DNA of 64,000 nt from Bacillota bacterium (GCA_009711785.1 VENA01000016.1:64476-128475); one strand, 5' to 3'. Numbered from the stretch's first letter, positions 35,145-48,721 are shown. Notes: generated from the letters alone by a model not told the origin. Program-made: numbers and translations.

Positions 35145-37259
35145 TTACTCAGTTATAACAAAATCTATTTCCTTTTTAGCTATATCAGTTTTAACGACTT
35201 TTATATTTACGACATCTCCAATTCTATATGTTTTCTTAGTTCTTTCACCTATAAAGCAATAGTTTTCTTCATCATATATATAATAATCATCATCTAAAGT
35301 ACTTACAGGTACTAATCCTTCTATGGTATTATCAAGTTCTACAAATACACCAAATGGCATAACCCCTGATATTATACCTTCATATTCTTCACCTATTCTT
35401 TTACTAATATATTCTACCATCTTTAAATCATTAGTCTCTCTTTCAGCATCTATAGCTACCCTTTCTCTAGCAGATGTTTGTTCAGCTACCTCAGGTAAAA
35501 GTTTTTCTAATCTATCTTTTCTTGTTTGGTCTATTTCTTTATTTATAAACTCTTTTATTATCCTATGAATCTGTAAGTCAGGATATCTTCTTATTGGTGA
35601 TGTAAAATGAGTATAATATTTAGCAGCCAAACCAAAATGTGTTTCCCTTTCTGCAGAATATTTTGCTTTCTTTAATGATCTAAGCATTAAAGTATTTATA
35701 ACGGTTTCTTCTTTTTTTCCATCAACTTTCTTTAATAATGTCTGTAACTCCTTAGGATGTATTTCTTGAATTCCTTTTAAGGTATATCCAAAATTATAAA
35801 TAAACTTATTAAACTCATTTATTTTTTCTTCACTTGGATCTTCATGTATTCTATATAAAAATGGTATCTGACACCAATACATATATTCTGCCACTGTTTC
35901 ATTACATACTAGCATAAATTCTTCAATAATTTTATTTGCTACTCTTCTTTCTGCCTTTTTAATATCAACTGGATTTCCCTTATCATCTAATATTATTTTT
36001 GCTTCATCAAAATCGAAATCTATACTTCCTCTACTTTCCCTATTTTTTCTAAGCAATTTACTTAACTCTTCCATAAGTTTAAATTCTTTAACTAAATCAC
36101 TATATTTATCTTTCAATTCTTCATTATCATTCTCTAAAATATCAGATACATCTTTATATGTCATTCTAGCATTAGTATTTATAACACTTTCATGTATACT
36201 ATGGTTAATTACCTTACCATTTTTATTTATTTCCATAAATACACTTAATGTTAATCTGTCTACGCTTGGATTTAAACTACATATTCCATTAGATAATTTC
36301 TTTGGTAACATAGGAATAACTCTATCAACTAAATATACACTAGTTCCTCTTTTTAAGGCTTCTTTATCTAGGGCTGAATTTTCTTTAACATAATGGGTTA
36401 CATCAGCAATATGTACCCCTAACTTATAATTACCATTTTCTAACCTCTCAATAGATACAGCATCATCTAAATCCTTAGCATCTGCTCCATCAATGGTAAA
36501 TATTTTTTTATTCCTTAAATCTAATCTGTTTTGTATTTCATCTGGATTTATTTCAGATGGAATATTCTCAGCTTCATTCAACACATTTTCTTTAAAATCC
36601 TCTGGTAAATCATATTTTCTTATTATAGATAATATATCTGTTCCCACTTCGTCTTTGTGGCCTAATATTTCGATAACCTCACCTTCAGGATTTCTCCTTT
36701 TTTCAGGCCATCTTGTTATTTTTACAACTACTTTTTCATTCTCTTTAGCACCGTTTATATATTTTTTAGGAACAAAAACATCCATACTTATCCTATTATC
36801 ATCTGCTATTACAAAACCAAAGTTTTTACTTCTTTCAAAGACTCCTACTATGGTTTCATTAGCTCTTTGGATTATCCTTATTATTTCTCCCTCAGGTTTT
36901 CTTTTTTCTGTCCCCTTAACTTGAAGTCTAACTATAACTTTATCTCCGTGTAGTGCTCCATTTAAGTCCTGTGAAGAAACAAAAACATCCCTTAACTCTT
37001 TGTTTGTTGGAATTACAAATCCAAATCCTCTTTCATTTCCCTGAAGTTTTCCAACTACTAAATTCATTCTCTCAGGCACACCATAAGTATCTTTACTAGT
37101 TTTAATAATAGTACCTTCTTTTTCCATATCCTCTAATAGCTTTTCAAACTCACTCACTTCATCCTTCTTTATATCAAAAATTTTTGCTAATTCTTCCATC
37201 TTTAATGGTTTATAAGCCTCTTCTTTCATAAATTCAACTAATTTTTCCTTAGTGCTCAT
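35145..37259 (-). CDS. rnr: Ribonuclease R
   Basis: A 704-residue 3'-5' exoribonuclease. An N-terminal winged-helix segment (1-60) is followed by two cold-shock OB domains (about 65-210). The RNB catalytic domain has DGADAKDLDDAVSIE (about 255), whose aspartates bind the metals. An S1 domain ends the protein (about 620-700). It degrades structured RNA and takes part in tmRNA-linked mRNA decay, which fits its place upstream of smpB and ssrA. The start is ATG behind AAGGAGGAG. The upstream esterase gene is 52 nt away. Confidence 0.96.
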   Translation of the reverse strand: MSTKEKLVEFMKEEAYKPLKMEELAKIFDIKKDEVSEFEKLLEDMEKEGTIIKTSKDTYGVPERMNLVVGKLQGNERGFGFVIPTNKELRDVFVSSQDLNGALHGDKVIVRLQVKGTEKRKPEGEIIRIIQRANETIVGVFERSKNFGFVIADDNRISMDVFVPKKYINGAKENEKVVVKITRWPEKRRNPEGEVIEILGHKDEVGTDILSIIRKYDLPEDFKENVLNEAENIPSEINPDEIQNRLDLRNKKIFTIDGADAKDLDDAVSIERLENGNYKLGVHIADVTHYVKENSALDKEALKRGTSVYLVDRVIPMLPKKLSNGICSLNPSVDRLTLSVFMEINKNGKVINHSIHESVINTNARMTYKDVSDILENDNEELKDKYSDLVKEFKLMEELSKLLRKNRESRGSIDFDFDEAKIILDDKGNPVDIKKAERRVANKIIEEFMLVCNETVAEYMYWCQIPFLYRIHEDPSEEKINEFNKFIYNFGYTLKGIQEIHPKELQTLLKKVDGKKEETVINTLMLRSLKKAKYSAERETHFGLAAKYYTHFTSPIRRYPDLQIHRIIKEFINKEIDQTRKDRLEKLLPEVAEQTSARERVAIDAERETNDLKMVEYISKRIGEEYEGIISGVMPFGVFVELDNTIEGLVPVSTLDDDYYIYDEENYCFIGERTKKTYRIGDVVNIKVVKTDIAKKEIDFVITE

Positions 37260-37311
37260 ATTACTCCTCCTTATTCTACTAATAGTTATATTTTACCCAA
37301 AATTGTAATAT

Positions 37312-38055
37312 TTAAATATCTATTTGCTTAATAAATGCATATATTTCTCTATAAAGCTTATCTTTCTCTACTCCAATGGTGGCAAGATGTCCTCCCTTTT
37401 CTAAAAAAACAACTTTTTTTATATCTGAATTAACCTTGTCATATATATATTCTATACTTTTTTTATCAATTGTATTATCATTATTTGATTGAATTAATAA
37501 TATAGGTACTTTTACTTTTTTTAATCTCCATTTAGTAGCCCTAATTAGTCTTAAAACATCAGATATCTTAGAAACTGGAGTCTTTTCATAGCCAATACAA
37601 TATTCAGATAAATATTTATTACTAGGTTTAGGTTTTTTTATATATTTTTTATAAAACTTTAATATTGGTGCATATTTTGCCTGTTTATTCTTTATTTTAA
37701 TAGGTGTAGAAATACATATGGTACTATCAACTTCTAATTTAGATGCTAAGTTAAGAGCGATTATCCCTCCCATTGATAAACCAATTAAAATTATTTTTTC
37801 ACATTTTTGTTTTAAATTTATATACTCCCTTTCAACAGAAGCTACCCAATCTTTCCATTTAGTATTTTCTAATTCCCTTAGGTTTGTTCCATGTCCCTTT
37901 AATAAAACTCCCTTAACTGTAAATCCTTTATTGTTTAAATACTCCCCTAAAGGCCTCATTACTGCTGCAGATCCTGTAAATCCATGTATTAATAAAAAAC
38001 CTACATTATTTCCTTTAAAGTAAAAAGATTTAGCATTTTTATGTATATATTCCAT
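37312..38055 (-). CDS. Alpha/beta-hydrolase, Est30-like carboxylesterase
   Basis: A 247-residue serine hydrolase. The oxyanion region LLIHGFTGSA (about 21-30), nucleophile GLSMGG (S94), an acid in QSNNDNTI (about 190) and histidine in GGHLATIG (about 222) make up the triad of the Est30 group of monoacylglycerol lipase-like esterases. In many Firmicutes this gene stands beside rnr, as here. Three start codons are stacked (GTG, ATG, ATG); the last has the best SD spacing. The physiological ester is unknown. Confidence 0.88.
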   Translation of the reverse strand: MEYIHKNAKSFYFKGNNVGFLLIHGFTGSAAVMRPLGEYLNNKGFTVKGVLLKGHGTNLRELENTKWKDWVASVEREYINLKQKCEKIILIGLSMGGIIALNLASKLEVDSTICISTPIKIKNKQAKYAPILKFYKKYIKKPKPSNKYLSEYCIGYEKTPVSKISDVLRLIRATKWRLKKVKVPILLIQSNNDNTIDKKSIEYIYDKVNSDIKKVVFLEKGGHLATIGVEKDKLYREIYAFIKQIDI

Positions 38056-38097
38056 CATCACACCTTCTTTTTTATCCTTTGATTTTTAAATTGAAAA

Positions 38098-38124
38098 GGC
38101 AGATAATACTTAATATTATCTACC
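38098..38124 (-). terminator. Terminator of the Mur-ligase-like gene
   Basis: An 11-bp stem (GGTAGATAATA with TATTATCTGCC on the minus strand, one wobble), a 5-nt loop, then TTTTC. Confidence 0.8.
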
Positions 38125-38220
38125 CCTTTATTTAAGCCTTTAATCCTATGTTCTAAATATCTTTTTAAATAAGTCTAAACCATATGAATACATATTATTT
38201 TCTTTCCTTTTAGACTACCT

Positions 38221-39873
38221 CTACTCCTTATAATTATCTGGCAAGTCATTTTCAAATAATACAACATCGTTAGGTTTTACTATAGATTGTAATTTCTCTT
38301 TTGCATCCTCTAAAGAGTTTACAACAAATATATTTTCTTCATTAAACCCCTCTTTTACTAAACTTTCATATATAGGCTTTGTCCTCTTTTTTCCAACTAA
38401 AATTGAGTAATCACAAACCTTAGCTATGTTTATACCAAACTCTTTATTTTCCTTTTCGTCTTGTTCTCCTAGTTCAATAATTCCTGGAGTAATAATTATT
38501 TTTCTTCCCTCTTTAAACTTAGATATAACTTCTAAAGCTTTTTTACATCCAATAAGATTTGAGTTAAAAGTATCATCTATCATTATAAAATCAGTCTCTA
38601 AATTTTTAAGCTCTAATCTATTAGGTGCTGGTTTAACTTTTTTTATTCCCTTTGAAATATCTTTAAGGGAAAATCCTAGCGCTTTTGCTACAGATGCGCC
38701 TGCTAATAAATTTGATATATTGTGCTTACCTAGAAGTTTTGTTTCACATTTTATACTATCTTCTTTATCATTAAGTATGAATGTAGAACCCATTTCATTT
38801 ACTTTAACATCAGTTGCATATATATCTAGTTTTTCTAAATTTTCCATTCCAAAAAGTATTTTTTCTTTGAACGTCTTATCTGCAAGCTTTTTTATATATT
38901 TATCGTCATAATTAAAGATAGCTATACCATCGGATGGTAATTCTTCTATTAATTCATATTTTGTTTTCATTATATTTTCTATATTATTAAAATTTTTCAT
39001 ATTGCTAGGGCCTATTGCAGTAAGTACTCCTATGCTAGGATTTGTAAGTTTCGCTTGTTCTTTTATATCCCCTATTTTTCTTGCTTTAAGTTCTACTACA
39101 AATGCTTCACATTCATTGCTTAATGTATTATTTATCGCTTTGCTTATCTCCATTTTAGTATTATGACCTTCAGAAGTTTTAAGTAGTTTGAATTTATCAT
39201 TAATTATTGTTGATGTTATAAGTTTTGTTGTGGTCTTTCCTACACTTCCTGTTATACCGACTACTTTCAAGTCCTTAAAAGACCTTATTCTATCCTGTGC
39301 TAAATCAAAATAATATTTATTAATTTTATTTTCAATAGGTCTTATTAATATATTAGCAATATACATAACCTTGTCTGCTAATAAGTAATTAATTGTCATT
39401 AATAAAAGTAAAACTGGATAAAAATAAACATTATCAGTTAAAAGTCTTAGTATAAAAATATCTAATATAATATCTATTACATAAACTATCCAATTAGCAG
39501 CAAATAATCTTTTAGCTCTCAGAGTAAATACTAAATCCTTTTTTACTTTTTCTTTTTTAATATTAATAGTAAATACCATTAATATTAACCAGATTATTAT
39601 AAAACTAATAAAAATACTCTTAGCTTTTATTATAAATGCTGAGATAACATATACTACTGTTAAAATAAATATTAACCCTGTATTTATTATTATTTTTTTT
39701 GGATAAATCTTATAACTAAATTTTTCAGTCCATTTAATAAAATTACTATTTTTATATTCTTCTAATTGCATCATATGTAAAAAATATTTACTTCTTTTAT
39801 AAGCTGCTAATATGAAAACCCCCAAAGTACAAAAAACAATTGTAAAAAATAGGGTGTTGTTTATATAATCCAT
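38221..39873 (-). CDS. Membrane-anchored Mur ligase-like protein (MurF-type)
   Basis: A 550-residue fusion. The first about 185 residues contain six hydrophobic helices. The remainder is a Mur ligase: P-loop VVGITGSVGKTTTK (about 204-217), the central-domain ELKARKIGDI and NYDDKYIKKL, and a C-terminal FNSNLIGCKKAL and TPGIIELG segment typical of MurF. MurF adds D-Ala-D-Ala to UDP-MurNAc-tripeptide, but classical MurF has no membrane part. This one may work on another wall or envelope substrate, or be a membrane-tethered paralogue. I start at the ATG at 39873 behind GAGGAG. It is not in a mur/dcw cluster. Confidence 0.8.
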   Translation of the reverse strand: MDYINNTLFFTIVFCTLGVFILAAYKRSKYFLHMMQLEEYKNSNFIKWTEKFSYKIYPKKIIINTGLIFILTVVYVISAFIIKAKSIFISFIIIWLILMVFTINIKKEKVKKDLVFTLRAKRLFAANWIVYVIDIILDIFILRLLTDNVYFYPVLLLLMTINYLLADKVMYIANILIRPIENKINKYYFDLAQDRIRSFKDLKVVGITGSVGKTTTKLITSTIINDKFKLLKTSEGHNTKMEISKAINNTLSNECEAFVVELKARKIGDIKEQAKLTNPSIGVLTAIGPSNMKNFNNIENIMKTKYELIEELPSDGIAIFNYDDKYIKKLADKTFKEKILFGMENLEKLDIYATDVKVNEMGSTFILNDKEDSIKCETKLLGKHNISNLLAGASVAKALGFSLKDISKGIKKVKPAPNRLELKNLETDFIMIDDTFNSNLIGCKKALEVISKFKEGRKIIITPGIIELGEQDEKENKEFGINIAKVCDYSILVGKKRTKPIYESLVKEGFNEENIFVVNSLEDAKEKLQSIVKPNDVVLFENDLPDNYKE

Positions 39874-39924
39874 CCTATACACTCTCCTCTAAAACCTAAC
39901 AATAATAAGTTTAAATCTGTGGTA

Positions 39925-40190
39925 TTAGTCCACATAAGAACAATATCCTAGATTTTTAAGTACAATTAAATCACTATCCTTTATTTTATATTTTTTAAAT
40001 TCTCCTATATATACTGAAGCTATTTTTTCATTCTCTTCTTATATAAATGTCTTTATTTTAATATTTTTAAGTAAAGTTTTAGATGCTTACTATCTATTGA
40101 TATCCTTCCAGCATGGAATATTTCTCCACTCCATAAAAAAATATCACTTCCTTTACTTTATAAATAACTATACATTCATTTTTATATATT
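39925..40190 (-). pseudogene. Frameshifted remnant of an unrecognised gene
   Basis: The 370-nt gap upstream of the Mur-ligase gene contains broken coding sequence on the minus strand. One frame gives IFLWSGEIFHAGRISIDSKH and LKLYLKILK then a stop; a second, shifted frame gives EENEKIASVYIGEFKKYK then IKDSDLIVLKNLGYCSYVD and a stop at 39925-39927. Neither frame has a usable start. At least two frame changes, one at a poly-T tract, are needed to join them. I do not recognise the family. Confidence 0.45.
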
Positions 40191-40255
40191 TTAATACTAC
40201 CTTATTAGATTATAACAGAAGTTTTAGTTAAATGCTACAAACGTAGTGTTTAAAG

Positions 40256-40284
40256 AAAAAAAGTGCACTTATTTGTGCACTTTT
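40256..40284 (-). terminator. Terminator of the secG-hppA unit
   Basis: A perfect 10-bp stem AAAAGTGCAC/GTGCACTTTT with a 6-nt loop and a long T-run on the minus strand. A weaker GACAAT/ATTGTC hairpin lies between it and the hppA stop. Confidence 0.88.
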
Positions 40285-40353
40285 ATGTCTTTTATTTATT
40301 AAATTATAAATTAAAGAGACAATCCATTAAGAATTGTCCCTTAAATATCATGT

Positions 40354-42363
40354 TTATAATAATCCTCCACTTACAAACAATGGTGCAAATACTAACGCTA
40401 CTATTGTCATAAGTTTTATTAATATATTAATTGAAGGTCCAGAAGTATCCTTAAACGGATCACCAACAGTGTCACCAACAACTGCTGCTTTATGGGCTTC
40501 ACTTCCCTTACCTCCGCTATTTCCTTCTTCTATAAACTTCTTAGCATTATCCCAAGCACCGCCGGCATTAGCCATAAATATTGCCATTAATACTCCAGAA
40601 ACTAATGCTCCAGCTAATAATCCACCTAAAGCTTCAGGTCCTAATAATAGTCCTGTTGCTAAAGGAGCTAATACTGCTAATAGTCCTGGTAATATCATTT
40701 CTTTTAATGCGGCTGCTGTAGAAATGTCTACACACTTTTTATACTCAGGCTTTGCTTTTCCTTCCATTATGCCTGGAATAGTTTTAAATTGTCTTCTAAC
40801 TTCTTCTATCATACTAAATGCTGCCTTACCAACTGCCTTCATTGTTATTGCAGAGAATACAAATGGAAGCATTCCACCAACTAATAAACCTACAATAACA
40901 GTTGGGTTAGTAATATCTATACTAGATAAACCAACAGCTTTTGTATAGGATGCAAATAGCGCTAAAGATGTTAATGCAGCTGAACCAATTGCAAATCCTT
41001 TACCTATTGCTGCTGTAGTATTTCCAACAGCATCTAATTTATCTGTTATATCTCTTACTCCACTAGGTAACTCACACATCTCAGCTATACCACCAGCATT
41101 ATCAGCTATTGGTCCGTAGGCATCAACTGCAACTGTCATACCTGCTGTTGATAACATACCTATTGCCGCAAGTGCTATACCATATAGACCAGATACATTA
41201 TAAGCTATTAATATACCTATTGCAATTACTAATATTGGATATGCTGTAGATTGCATACCTACAGATAATCCACTAATTATATTAGTAGAAGTTCCTGTTT
41301 CTGATTCACTAGCAATTCTCTTAACAGGTGCATATTCTGTAGATGTATAATATTCTGTTATTTTTGCTACTATTAAACCTACAAATAAACCTGTAACAAT
41401 TGCTCCAAATGGTCTTAAACTTCCTAACATACTATTACTTAAAATAAATGCTACTACTATAGTAATAATAGAGCTAACTGCTGTTCCCATATTTAAAGAC
41501 TTCTGTGGATTAGATCCTTCTTTAGCTTTTACAAAGAAAGTTCCAATAATTGATGCTATAATTCCTGTAGCTGCTAATAATAATGGGAATAAAGCTCCAT
41601 CTGCAGCATAAGAAGTAAGTAATCCTAATGTTATAGCTGATATTATTGAACCTACATATGATTCAAATAAGTCAGCACCCATTCCAGCAACGTCACCAAC
41701 ATTATCTCCAACATTATCAGCAATAACAGCAGGGTTTCTCGGATCATCTTCTGGTATTCCTGCTTCTACCTTACCAACAAGGTCTGCTCCAACGTCGGCA
41801 GCCTTAGTGTATATACCTCCACCAACACGGGCAAATAATGCTATTGATGATGCACCAAGTCCAAATCCTGTTATTATACTTGCTGCTTTAGATAACTCTG
41901 CTACTTCACTAACACCGTTAGTAAATACTAAGTACAAACTTCCTACTCCTAATAATCCTAAACCTACAACTGACATTCCCATAACAGAACCACCTGAGAA
42001 TGCTACGCTTAAAGCCTTATTCATTCCTGACTTATCAGCTGCATTTGCTGTTCTTACATTAGCCTTTGTAGCAACCCTCATACCAAAGAATCCTGCTAAG
42101 GCAGAGAAAAATGCTCCAACTATAAAAGATACAGCTGTCTGTATATTAATTCCGAAAGTTAAAATGAAAAATAATACAACCACAAATATTGCTAGGGACT
42201 TATATTCCCTTGATAAAAAGGCCATTGCTCCTTCTTGTATGTGAGCAGCAATCTCCTTCATCCTATCATTACCTTCTCCAACCTTATCGATACTTGATGC
42301 TTTAGAGAAAGCAAATAATAGTGCTAAAACACCCACTATAGGTGCTATTATAACTAAGTTCAT
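40354..42363 (-). CDS. hppA: Membrane-bound ion-pumping pyrophosphatase, K+-dependent type
   Basis: A 669-residue integral membrane pyrophosphatase with about 16 helices. The PPi-binding motif is [21 protein letters not shown] (about 220-240), and further acidic loops lie near the C-terminus ([15 protein letters not shown]). The segment [10 protein letters not shown] has Ala where K+-independent enzymes have Lys, marking the K+-dependent class, whose members pump Na+ or H+. It uses PPi energy to build an ion gradient. The secG stop is only 31 nt upstream, so the two are probably co-transcribed. The start is ATG behind GGAGG. Which ion is pumped cannot be settled here. Confidence 0.94.
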   Translation of the reverse strand: MNLVIIAPIVGVLALLFAFSKASSIDKVGEGNDRMKEIAAHIQEGAMAFLSREYKSLAIFVVVLFFILTFGINIQTAVSFIVGAFFSALAGFFGMRVATKANVRTANAADKSGMNKALSVAFSGGSVMGMSVVGLGLLGVGSLYLVFTNGVSEVAELSKAASIITGFGLGASSIALFARVGGGIYTKAADVGADLVGKVEAGIPEDDPRNPAVIADNVGDNVGDVAGMGADLFESYVGSIISAITLGLLTSYAADGALFPLLLAATGIIASIIGTFFVKAKEGSNPQKSLNMGTAVSSIITIVVAFILSNSMLGSLRPFGAIVTGLFVGLIVAKITEYYTSTEYAPVKRIASESETGTSTNIISGLSVGMQSTAYPILVIAIGILIAYNVSGLYGIALAAIGMLSTAGMTVAVDAYGPIADNAGGIAEMCELPSGVRDITDKLDAVGNTTAAIGKGFAIGSAALTSLALFASYTKAVGLSSIDITNPTVIVGLLVGGMLPFVFSAITMKAVGKAAFSMIEEVRRQFKTIPGIMEGKAKPEYKKCVDISTAAALKEMILPGLLAVLAPLATGLLLGPEALGGLLAGALVSGVLMAIFMANAGGAWDNAKKFIEEGNSGGKGSEAHKAAVVGDTVGDPFKDTSGPSINILIKLMTIVALVFAPLFVSGGLL

Positions 42364-42394
42364 TATTTATTCCTCCTTTGCTATTTAATTTTCT

Positions 42395-42625
42395 TTATTG
42401 TATTGCTGCAAGAACTAGTGCAGATAGTATAAATATAATTGCTGAGGCCGTTGTAACTTTACTAAGTATAGCTTCATAGCTTCTTCCTTTATTTTTACCC
42501 CAAAGACTTTCAGCTCCACCTGCTATACTTCCTGATAAACCAGCACTTTTACCTGATTGTAATAAGATACTTGCAATAAGTATTAAACTAGATACTATTA
42601 TCAGAACTGTAAAGACTGTACTCAT
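42395..42625 (-). CDS. secG: Preprotein translocase subunit SecG
   Basis: A 76-residue protein with two membrane helices (about 4-22 and 52-74) and the SecG motif LLQSGKSAGLSGSIAGGAES between them, then WGKNKGR. It assists SecYEG export. I start at the ATG at 42625 behind GGGAGGTGGG; a frame from 42655 would add ten residues without a ribosome site. In many Firmicutes secG lies between eno and the esterase-rnr-smpB genes, and that order persists here with insertions. Confidence 0.93.
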   Translation of the reverse strand: MSTVFTVLIIVSSLILIASILLQSGKSAGLSGSIAGGAESLWGKNKGRSYEAILSKVTTASAIIFILSALVLAAIQ

Positions 42626-42659
42626 ATTTCCCACCTCCCATACTATAACTAACATACCT

Positions 42660-42688
42660 ATTTTAACATAGTCATTTTATAAAAGCAA
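42660..42688 (-). promoter_or_regulatory. Candidate promoter of secG-hppA
   Basis: Minus-strand TTGCTT (42683-42688), 17-nt spacer and TAAAAT (42660-42665), about 35 nt before the secG start and after the eno terminator. Confidence 0.6.
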
Positions 42689-42742
42689 TCAATAATTTTA
42701 ACAGTACTTAAAGCCCTAAACCTATTAAACATTTAGTAAATA

Positions 42743-42774
42743 AAATAATAAGGGTGATATCACCCTTATTATTT
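42743..42774 (-). terminator. Terminator of the glycolytic operon
   Basis: A perfect palindrome of at least 14 bp per arm centred at GGGTGAT/ATCACCC with flanking A/T runs, 30-60 nt after the eno stop. Confidence 0.9.
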
Positions 42775-42800
42775 ATTATTACACATTTAACTATACATAA

Positions 42801-45639
<2,839 letters not shown>

Positions 45640-45663
45640 TTTCACCCTCCTTATCTTGGGGTT

Positions 45664-46410
45664 TTAAAAGTTAATAATTTCTTTAAAGTCTTTAGCTTTT
45701 AAACTTGCTCCCCCAACTAAAGCTCCATCTATATCAGTTTCATTCATAATTTCTGTTACATTATGAGGCTTAACACTGCCTCCATATTGTATTCTCAATT
45801 CTTCTGATATATCTTCTCCATACTTTTCTTTAACTATATTTCTAATAAAAGAAATCATTTCATTTGCTTCTTTACTAGATGCAGTTTTACCTGTACCTAT
45901 TGCCCATATTGGTTCATAAGCAATTACTATGTTTTTCATATCTTCTTTATCTATACCTTCAAATCCCTTAAGTATTTGCTTTTCAACCTTTTCATTAGCT
46001 TTTTTTGCTTCTCTTTCATCTAAAGTTTCTCCTACGCATACTATAGGTTTAATTCCATAATCTATAGCAGACTTTATCTTTTTATTAACTGTTTCATCTG
46101 TTTCGTTAAAATATTCTCTTCTTTCTGAATGGCCTATGATTACATAATCTATACCCATCTCACTTAACATTTCAGGAGATACTTCCCCTGTATAAGCACC
46201 ATTTTTTTTCCAGTGCATATTTTGGGCTCCTATTTTAATATCTGTATTTTTTAATTCATTTTTCACTTCACTAAGATGTAAAAACGGAGGACAAACAACC
46301 ACTTCAACATCAGTATTTTCTTCTACTCCCTTTAGCTCTTTTACTAAGTTTAATCCTTCAGTAACTGTTTTATTCATCTTCCAATTTCCTGCAATAATTG
46401 GTATACGCAA
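45664..46410 (-). CDS. tpiA: Triosephosphate isomerase
   Basis: A 248-residue TIM barrel. AGNWKMNK carries the substrate lysine, IGHSERR the electrophilic histidine (about 95-101) and AYEPIWAIGTGK the catalytic glutamate (about 166). The phosphate loop YGGSVKPHN follows. The start is TTG behind GGAGGG with 6-nt spacing. pgk ends 12 nt upstream and gpmI starts 24 nt downstream. Confidence 0.97.
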   Translation of the reverse strand: MRIPIIAGNWKMNKTVTEGLNLVKELKGVEENTDVEVVVCPPFLHLSEVKNELKNTDIKIGAQNMHWKKNGAYTGEVSPEMLSEMGIDYVIIGHSERREYFNETDETVNKKIKSAIDYGIKPIVCVGETLDEREAKKANEKVEKQILKGFEGIDKEDMKNIVIAYEPIWAIGTGKTASSKEANEMISFIRNIVKEKYGEDISEELRIQYGGSVKPHNVTEIMNETDIDGALVGGASLKAKDFKEIINF

Positions 46411-46422
46411 AATTAACCCTCC

Positions 46423-47616
46423 TTATTTATCTTCGATAGCTTCTATTCCAGGTAAAGACTTACCTTCAAATAATTCTAAAGAAGCTCCTCCACCAGTGGA
46501 AATATGACTCATTTTATCATTAAGTCCAGTTTTTTCAACTGCTGCTGCACTATCTCCTCCACCTATGATGGTAGTTGCATTAGATTCAGCTAAAGCCTTA
46601 GCAATATCTTCAGTTCCCTTTGCGAAATTTTCCATTTCAAATACTCCCATAGGTCCATTCCAAACTACAGTTTTAGCTTCTTTTATTACTTTTTTAAATG
46701 CTTTTCTTGTTTTAGTTCCTATATCTAGTCCCATCATATCTTCCGGGATTTCATTAACATCTACAGTTTTAAACTCTGTATCATTTTTAAATTCTTTTGC
46801 CACTACTGTATCTATCGGAAGTACTATATCTACTCCCTTATCCTTTGCTCTTTTTAATAATTCTTTAGCTAATTTAATCTTTTCTTCTTCTAATAATGAT
46901 TTTCCAGTATCTAATCCCTTTGCTTTAAGGAATGTAAACATCATTCCGCCACCTATTAATAAACTGTCTACTTTATTTAATAGATTTTCAATAACTCCTA
47001 TTTTATCTGAAACTTTCGCTCCTCCTAAAATTGCTACAAACGGTTTTTCAGGATTTGTTATTGCTTTACCCATAACATCAATTTCTTTTTTAATTAAATA
47101 ACCCATTGATGTTGGTAAATACTCAGAAACTCCAACATTAGATGCATGGGCTCTATGGGCTGTTCCAAAAGCATCATTAACAAATAAATCAGCTAAAGCG
47201 GATAATTCTTTTGCAAATTCTTTATCATTTTTCTTTTCTTCTTTTCTAAATCTTGTATTTTGTAAAAGTACAATTTTACCTTCTTTCATTTCTTTAGTTG
47301 CTTTTTTTGCACTATCTCCAACAACTTCATCATCTTCAGCAAATAATACTTCTCTACCTAATAAATTAGCCAATCTCTTAGCCACAGGCTCTAAACTTAA
47401 CTCAGGTTTAACTTCTCCCTTTGGCCTTCCTAAATGTGACATAAGTATTGGCATTCCGCCTTCTTTTATAATATGCTCTATTGTAGGTAATGCACTTTTA
47501 ATTCTTCTATCATCAGTAATCTCTCCATCATCGTTCATAGGTACATTAAAGTCACATCTAACTAAAACTTTCTTTCCCTTTAAATCAATATCCTCTACTG
47601 ATTTTTTATTTAACAC
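46423..47616 (-). CDS. pgk: Phosphoglycerate kinase
   Basis: A 397-residue kinase. The N-terminal lobe has [12 protein letters not shown] and the substrate-binding SHLGRPKGE. The hinge and nucleotide site show [11 protein letters not shown], and the C-terminus [11 protein letters not shown] and STGGGASLE. It makes ATP from 1,3-bisphosphoglycerate. I use the GTG at 47616 ([10 protein letters not shown]), which has GAGGAG eight bases upstream; a GTG three codons earlier overlaps the SD. A bulged hairpin lies between gap and pgk. Confidence 0.96.
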   Translation of the reverse strand: MLNKKSVEDIDLKGKKVLVRCDFNVPMNDDGEITDDRRIKSALPTIEHIIKEGGMPILMSHLGRPKGEVKPELSLEPVAKRLANLLGREVLFAEDDEVVGDSAKKATKEMKEGKIVLLQNTRFRKEEKKNDKEFAKELSALADLFVNDAFGTAHRAHASNVGVSEYLPTSMGYLIKKEIDVMGKAITNPEKPFVAILGGAKVSDKIGVIENLLNKVDSLLIGGGMMFTFLKAKGLDTGKSLLEEEKIKLAKELLKRAKDKGVDIVLPIDTVVAKEFKNDTEFKTVDVNEIPEDMMGLDIGTKTRKAFKKVIKEAKTVVWNGPMGVFEMENFAKGTEDIAKALAESNATTIIGGGDSAAAVEKTGLNDKMSHISTGGGASLELFEGKSLPGIEAIEDK

Positions 47617-47671
47617 ATTTATCACTCCTCGCTCTAAGGATCATATTTAAAAACAAAATAAAAGGGCAAAG

Positions 47672-47699
47672 CCGGTTAAGTAGCTATGCTACTAACCGG
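47672..47699 (-). other. Intercistronic hairpin between gap and pgk
   Basis: A 12-bp stem CCGGTTA…GTAGC/GCTAC…TAACCGG with a single bulged A and a 3-nt loop. On the minus strand it is followed by CTTTGCCCTTTT, not a clean T-run. It may be a partial terminator or mRNA-processing element that raises gap over the distal genes. Confidence 0.6.
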
Positions 47700-47707
47700 T
47701 CTTTTTA

Positions 47708-48721
47708 TTAAAGTCCTTTATTAGCTATATATTTAGCTAAATCAACAACTCTTGCTGAATATCCCCATTCATTGTCATACCATGAAACTATTTTTACCAT
47801 GTTATCTATAACCATAGTACTCATTCCATCGATTATTGATGAATTAGGATCTTTTCTATAATCTATTGAAACTAAAGGTTCATCTGAATATCCTAAAATT
47901 CCCTTTAATTCGTTTTCAGATGCTTTTCTTAATACATCATTAACTTCCTCAGCTGTTGTATTCTTCTCAACTTCAAATACTATGTCAACAACAGAAACAG
48001 TAGGAGTCGGAACTCTCATTGCCATACCATTTACTATACCTTTTAGTTCAGGTATTACTAATCCAACTGCCTTAGCAGCTCCAGTAGTTGTTGGAATAAT
48101 AGATTCAGCGCATGCTCTAGCTCTTCTTAAATCTTTTTTATGAGATGCATCTAATACATTTTGGTCATTAGTATATGAGTGAACTGTAGTCATTAAACCT
48201 TTATTAATTCCAAAGTTATCTAATATAACTTTAGCAAATGGTGCTAAACAGTTAGTTGTACAAGAAGCATTTGATATAATATTATGTTCATCTTTATTAT
48301 AATCTTCTTCATTAACTCCCATAACAACTGTTACATCTTCACCCTTAGCAGGTGCACTAATTAATACCTTTTTAGCTCCTGCTGTTAAGTGCTTTGAAGC
48401 ACCTTCTTTATCTCTAAACACTCCTGTTGATTCTATAACTAAATCTACTCCCATATCTTTCCATGGTAATTTTTCAGGATCTTTTTCTCCTAATACTTTA
48501 ATAGTTTTACCATCAACTATTAAATTTTGACCTTGTACTTCTACTGTACCTTCAAATTTACCAAAATTAGAGTCATATTTAAATAAGTGTGCTAACTCCT
48601 CGATATTTGATGGATTATTGATAGCAACTACCTCGAAATCACTTACTTTATCCTCCATTACAATTCTTAATACATTTCTTCCTATTCTTCCAAAACCATT
48701 AATAGCAACTTTCATTGTCAT
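47708..48721 (-). CDS. gap: Glyceraldehyde-3-phosphate dehydrogenase
   Basis: A 337-residue enzyme. The NAD-binding [12 protein letters not shown] opens the protein. The catalytic cysteine is in [12 protein letters not shown] (about 155), and the histidine follows near residue 182 (VHSYTNDQ). The C-terminal [10 protein letters not shown] is typical. It is NAD-type by the start motif, acting in catabolic glycolysis. The start is ATG behind GGAGG. It is the second gene of the operon, directly after its regulator cggR. Confidence 0.97.
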   Translation of the reverse strand: MTMKVAINGFGRIGRNVLRIVMEDKVSDFEVVAINNPSNIEELAHLFKYDSNFGKFEGTVEVQGQNLIVDGKTIKVLGEKDPEKLPWKDMGVDLVIESTGVFRDKEGASKHLTAGAKKVLISAPAKGEDVTVVMGVNEEDYNKDEHNIISNASCTTNCLAPFAKVILDNFGINKGLMTTVHSYTNDQNVLDASHKKDLRRARACAESIIPTTTGAAKAVGLVIPELKGIVNGMAMRVPTPTVSVVDIVFEVEKNTTAEEVNDVLRKASENELKGILGYSDEPLVSIDYRKDPNSSIIDGMSTMVIDNMVKIVSWYDNEWGYSARVVDLAKYIANKGL

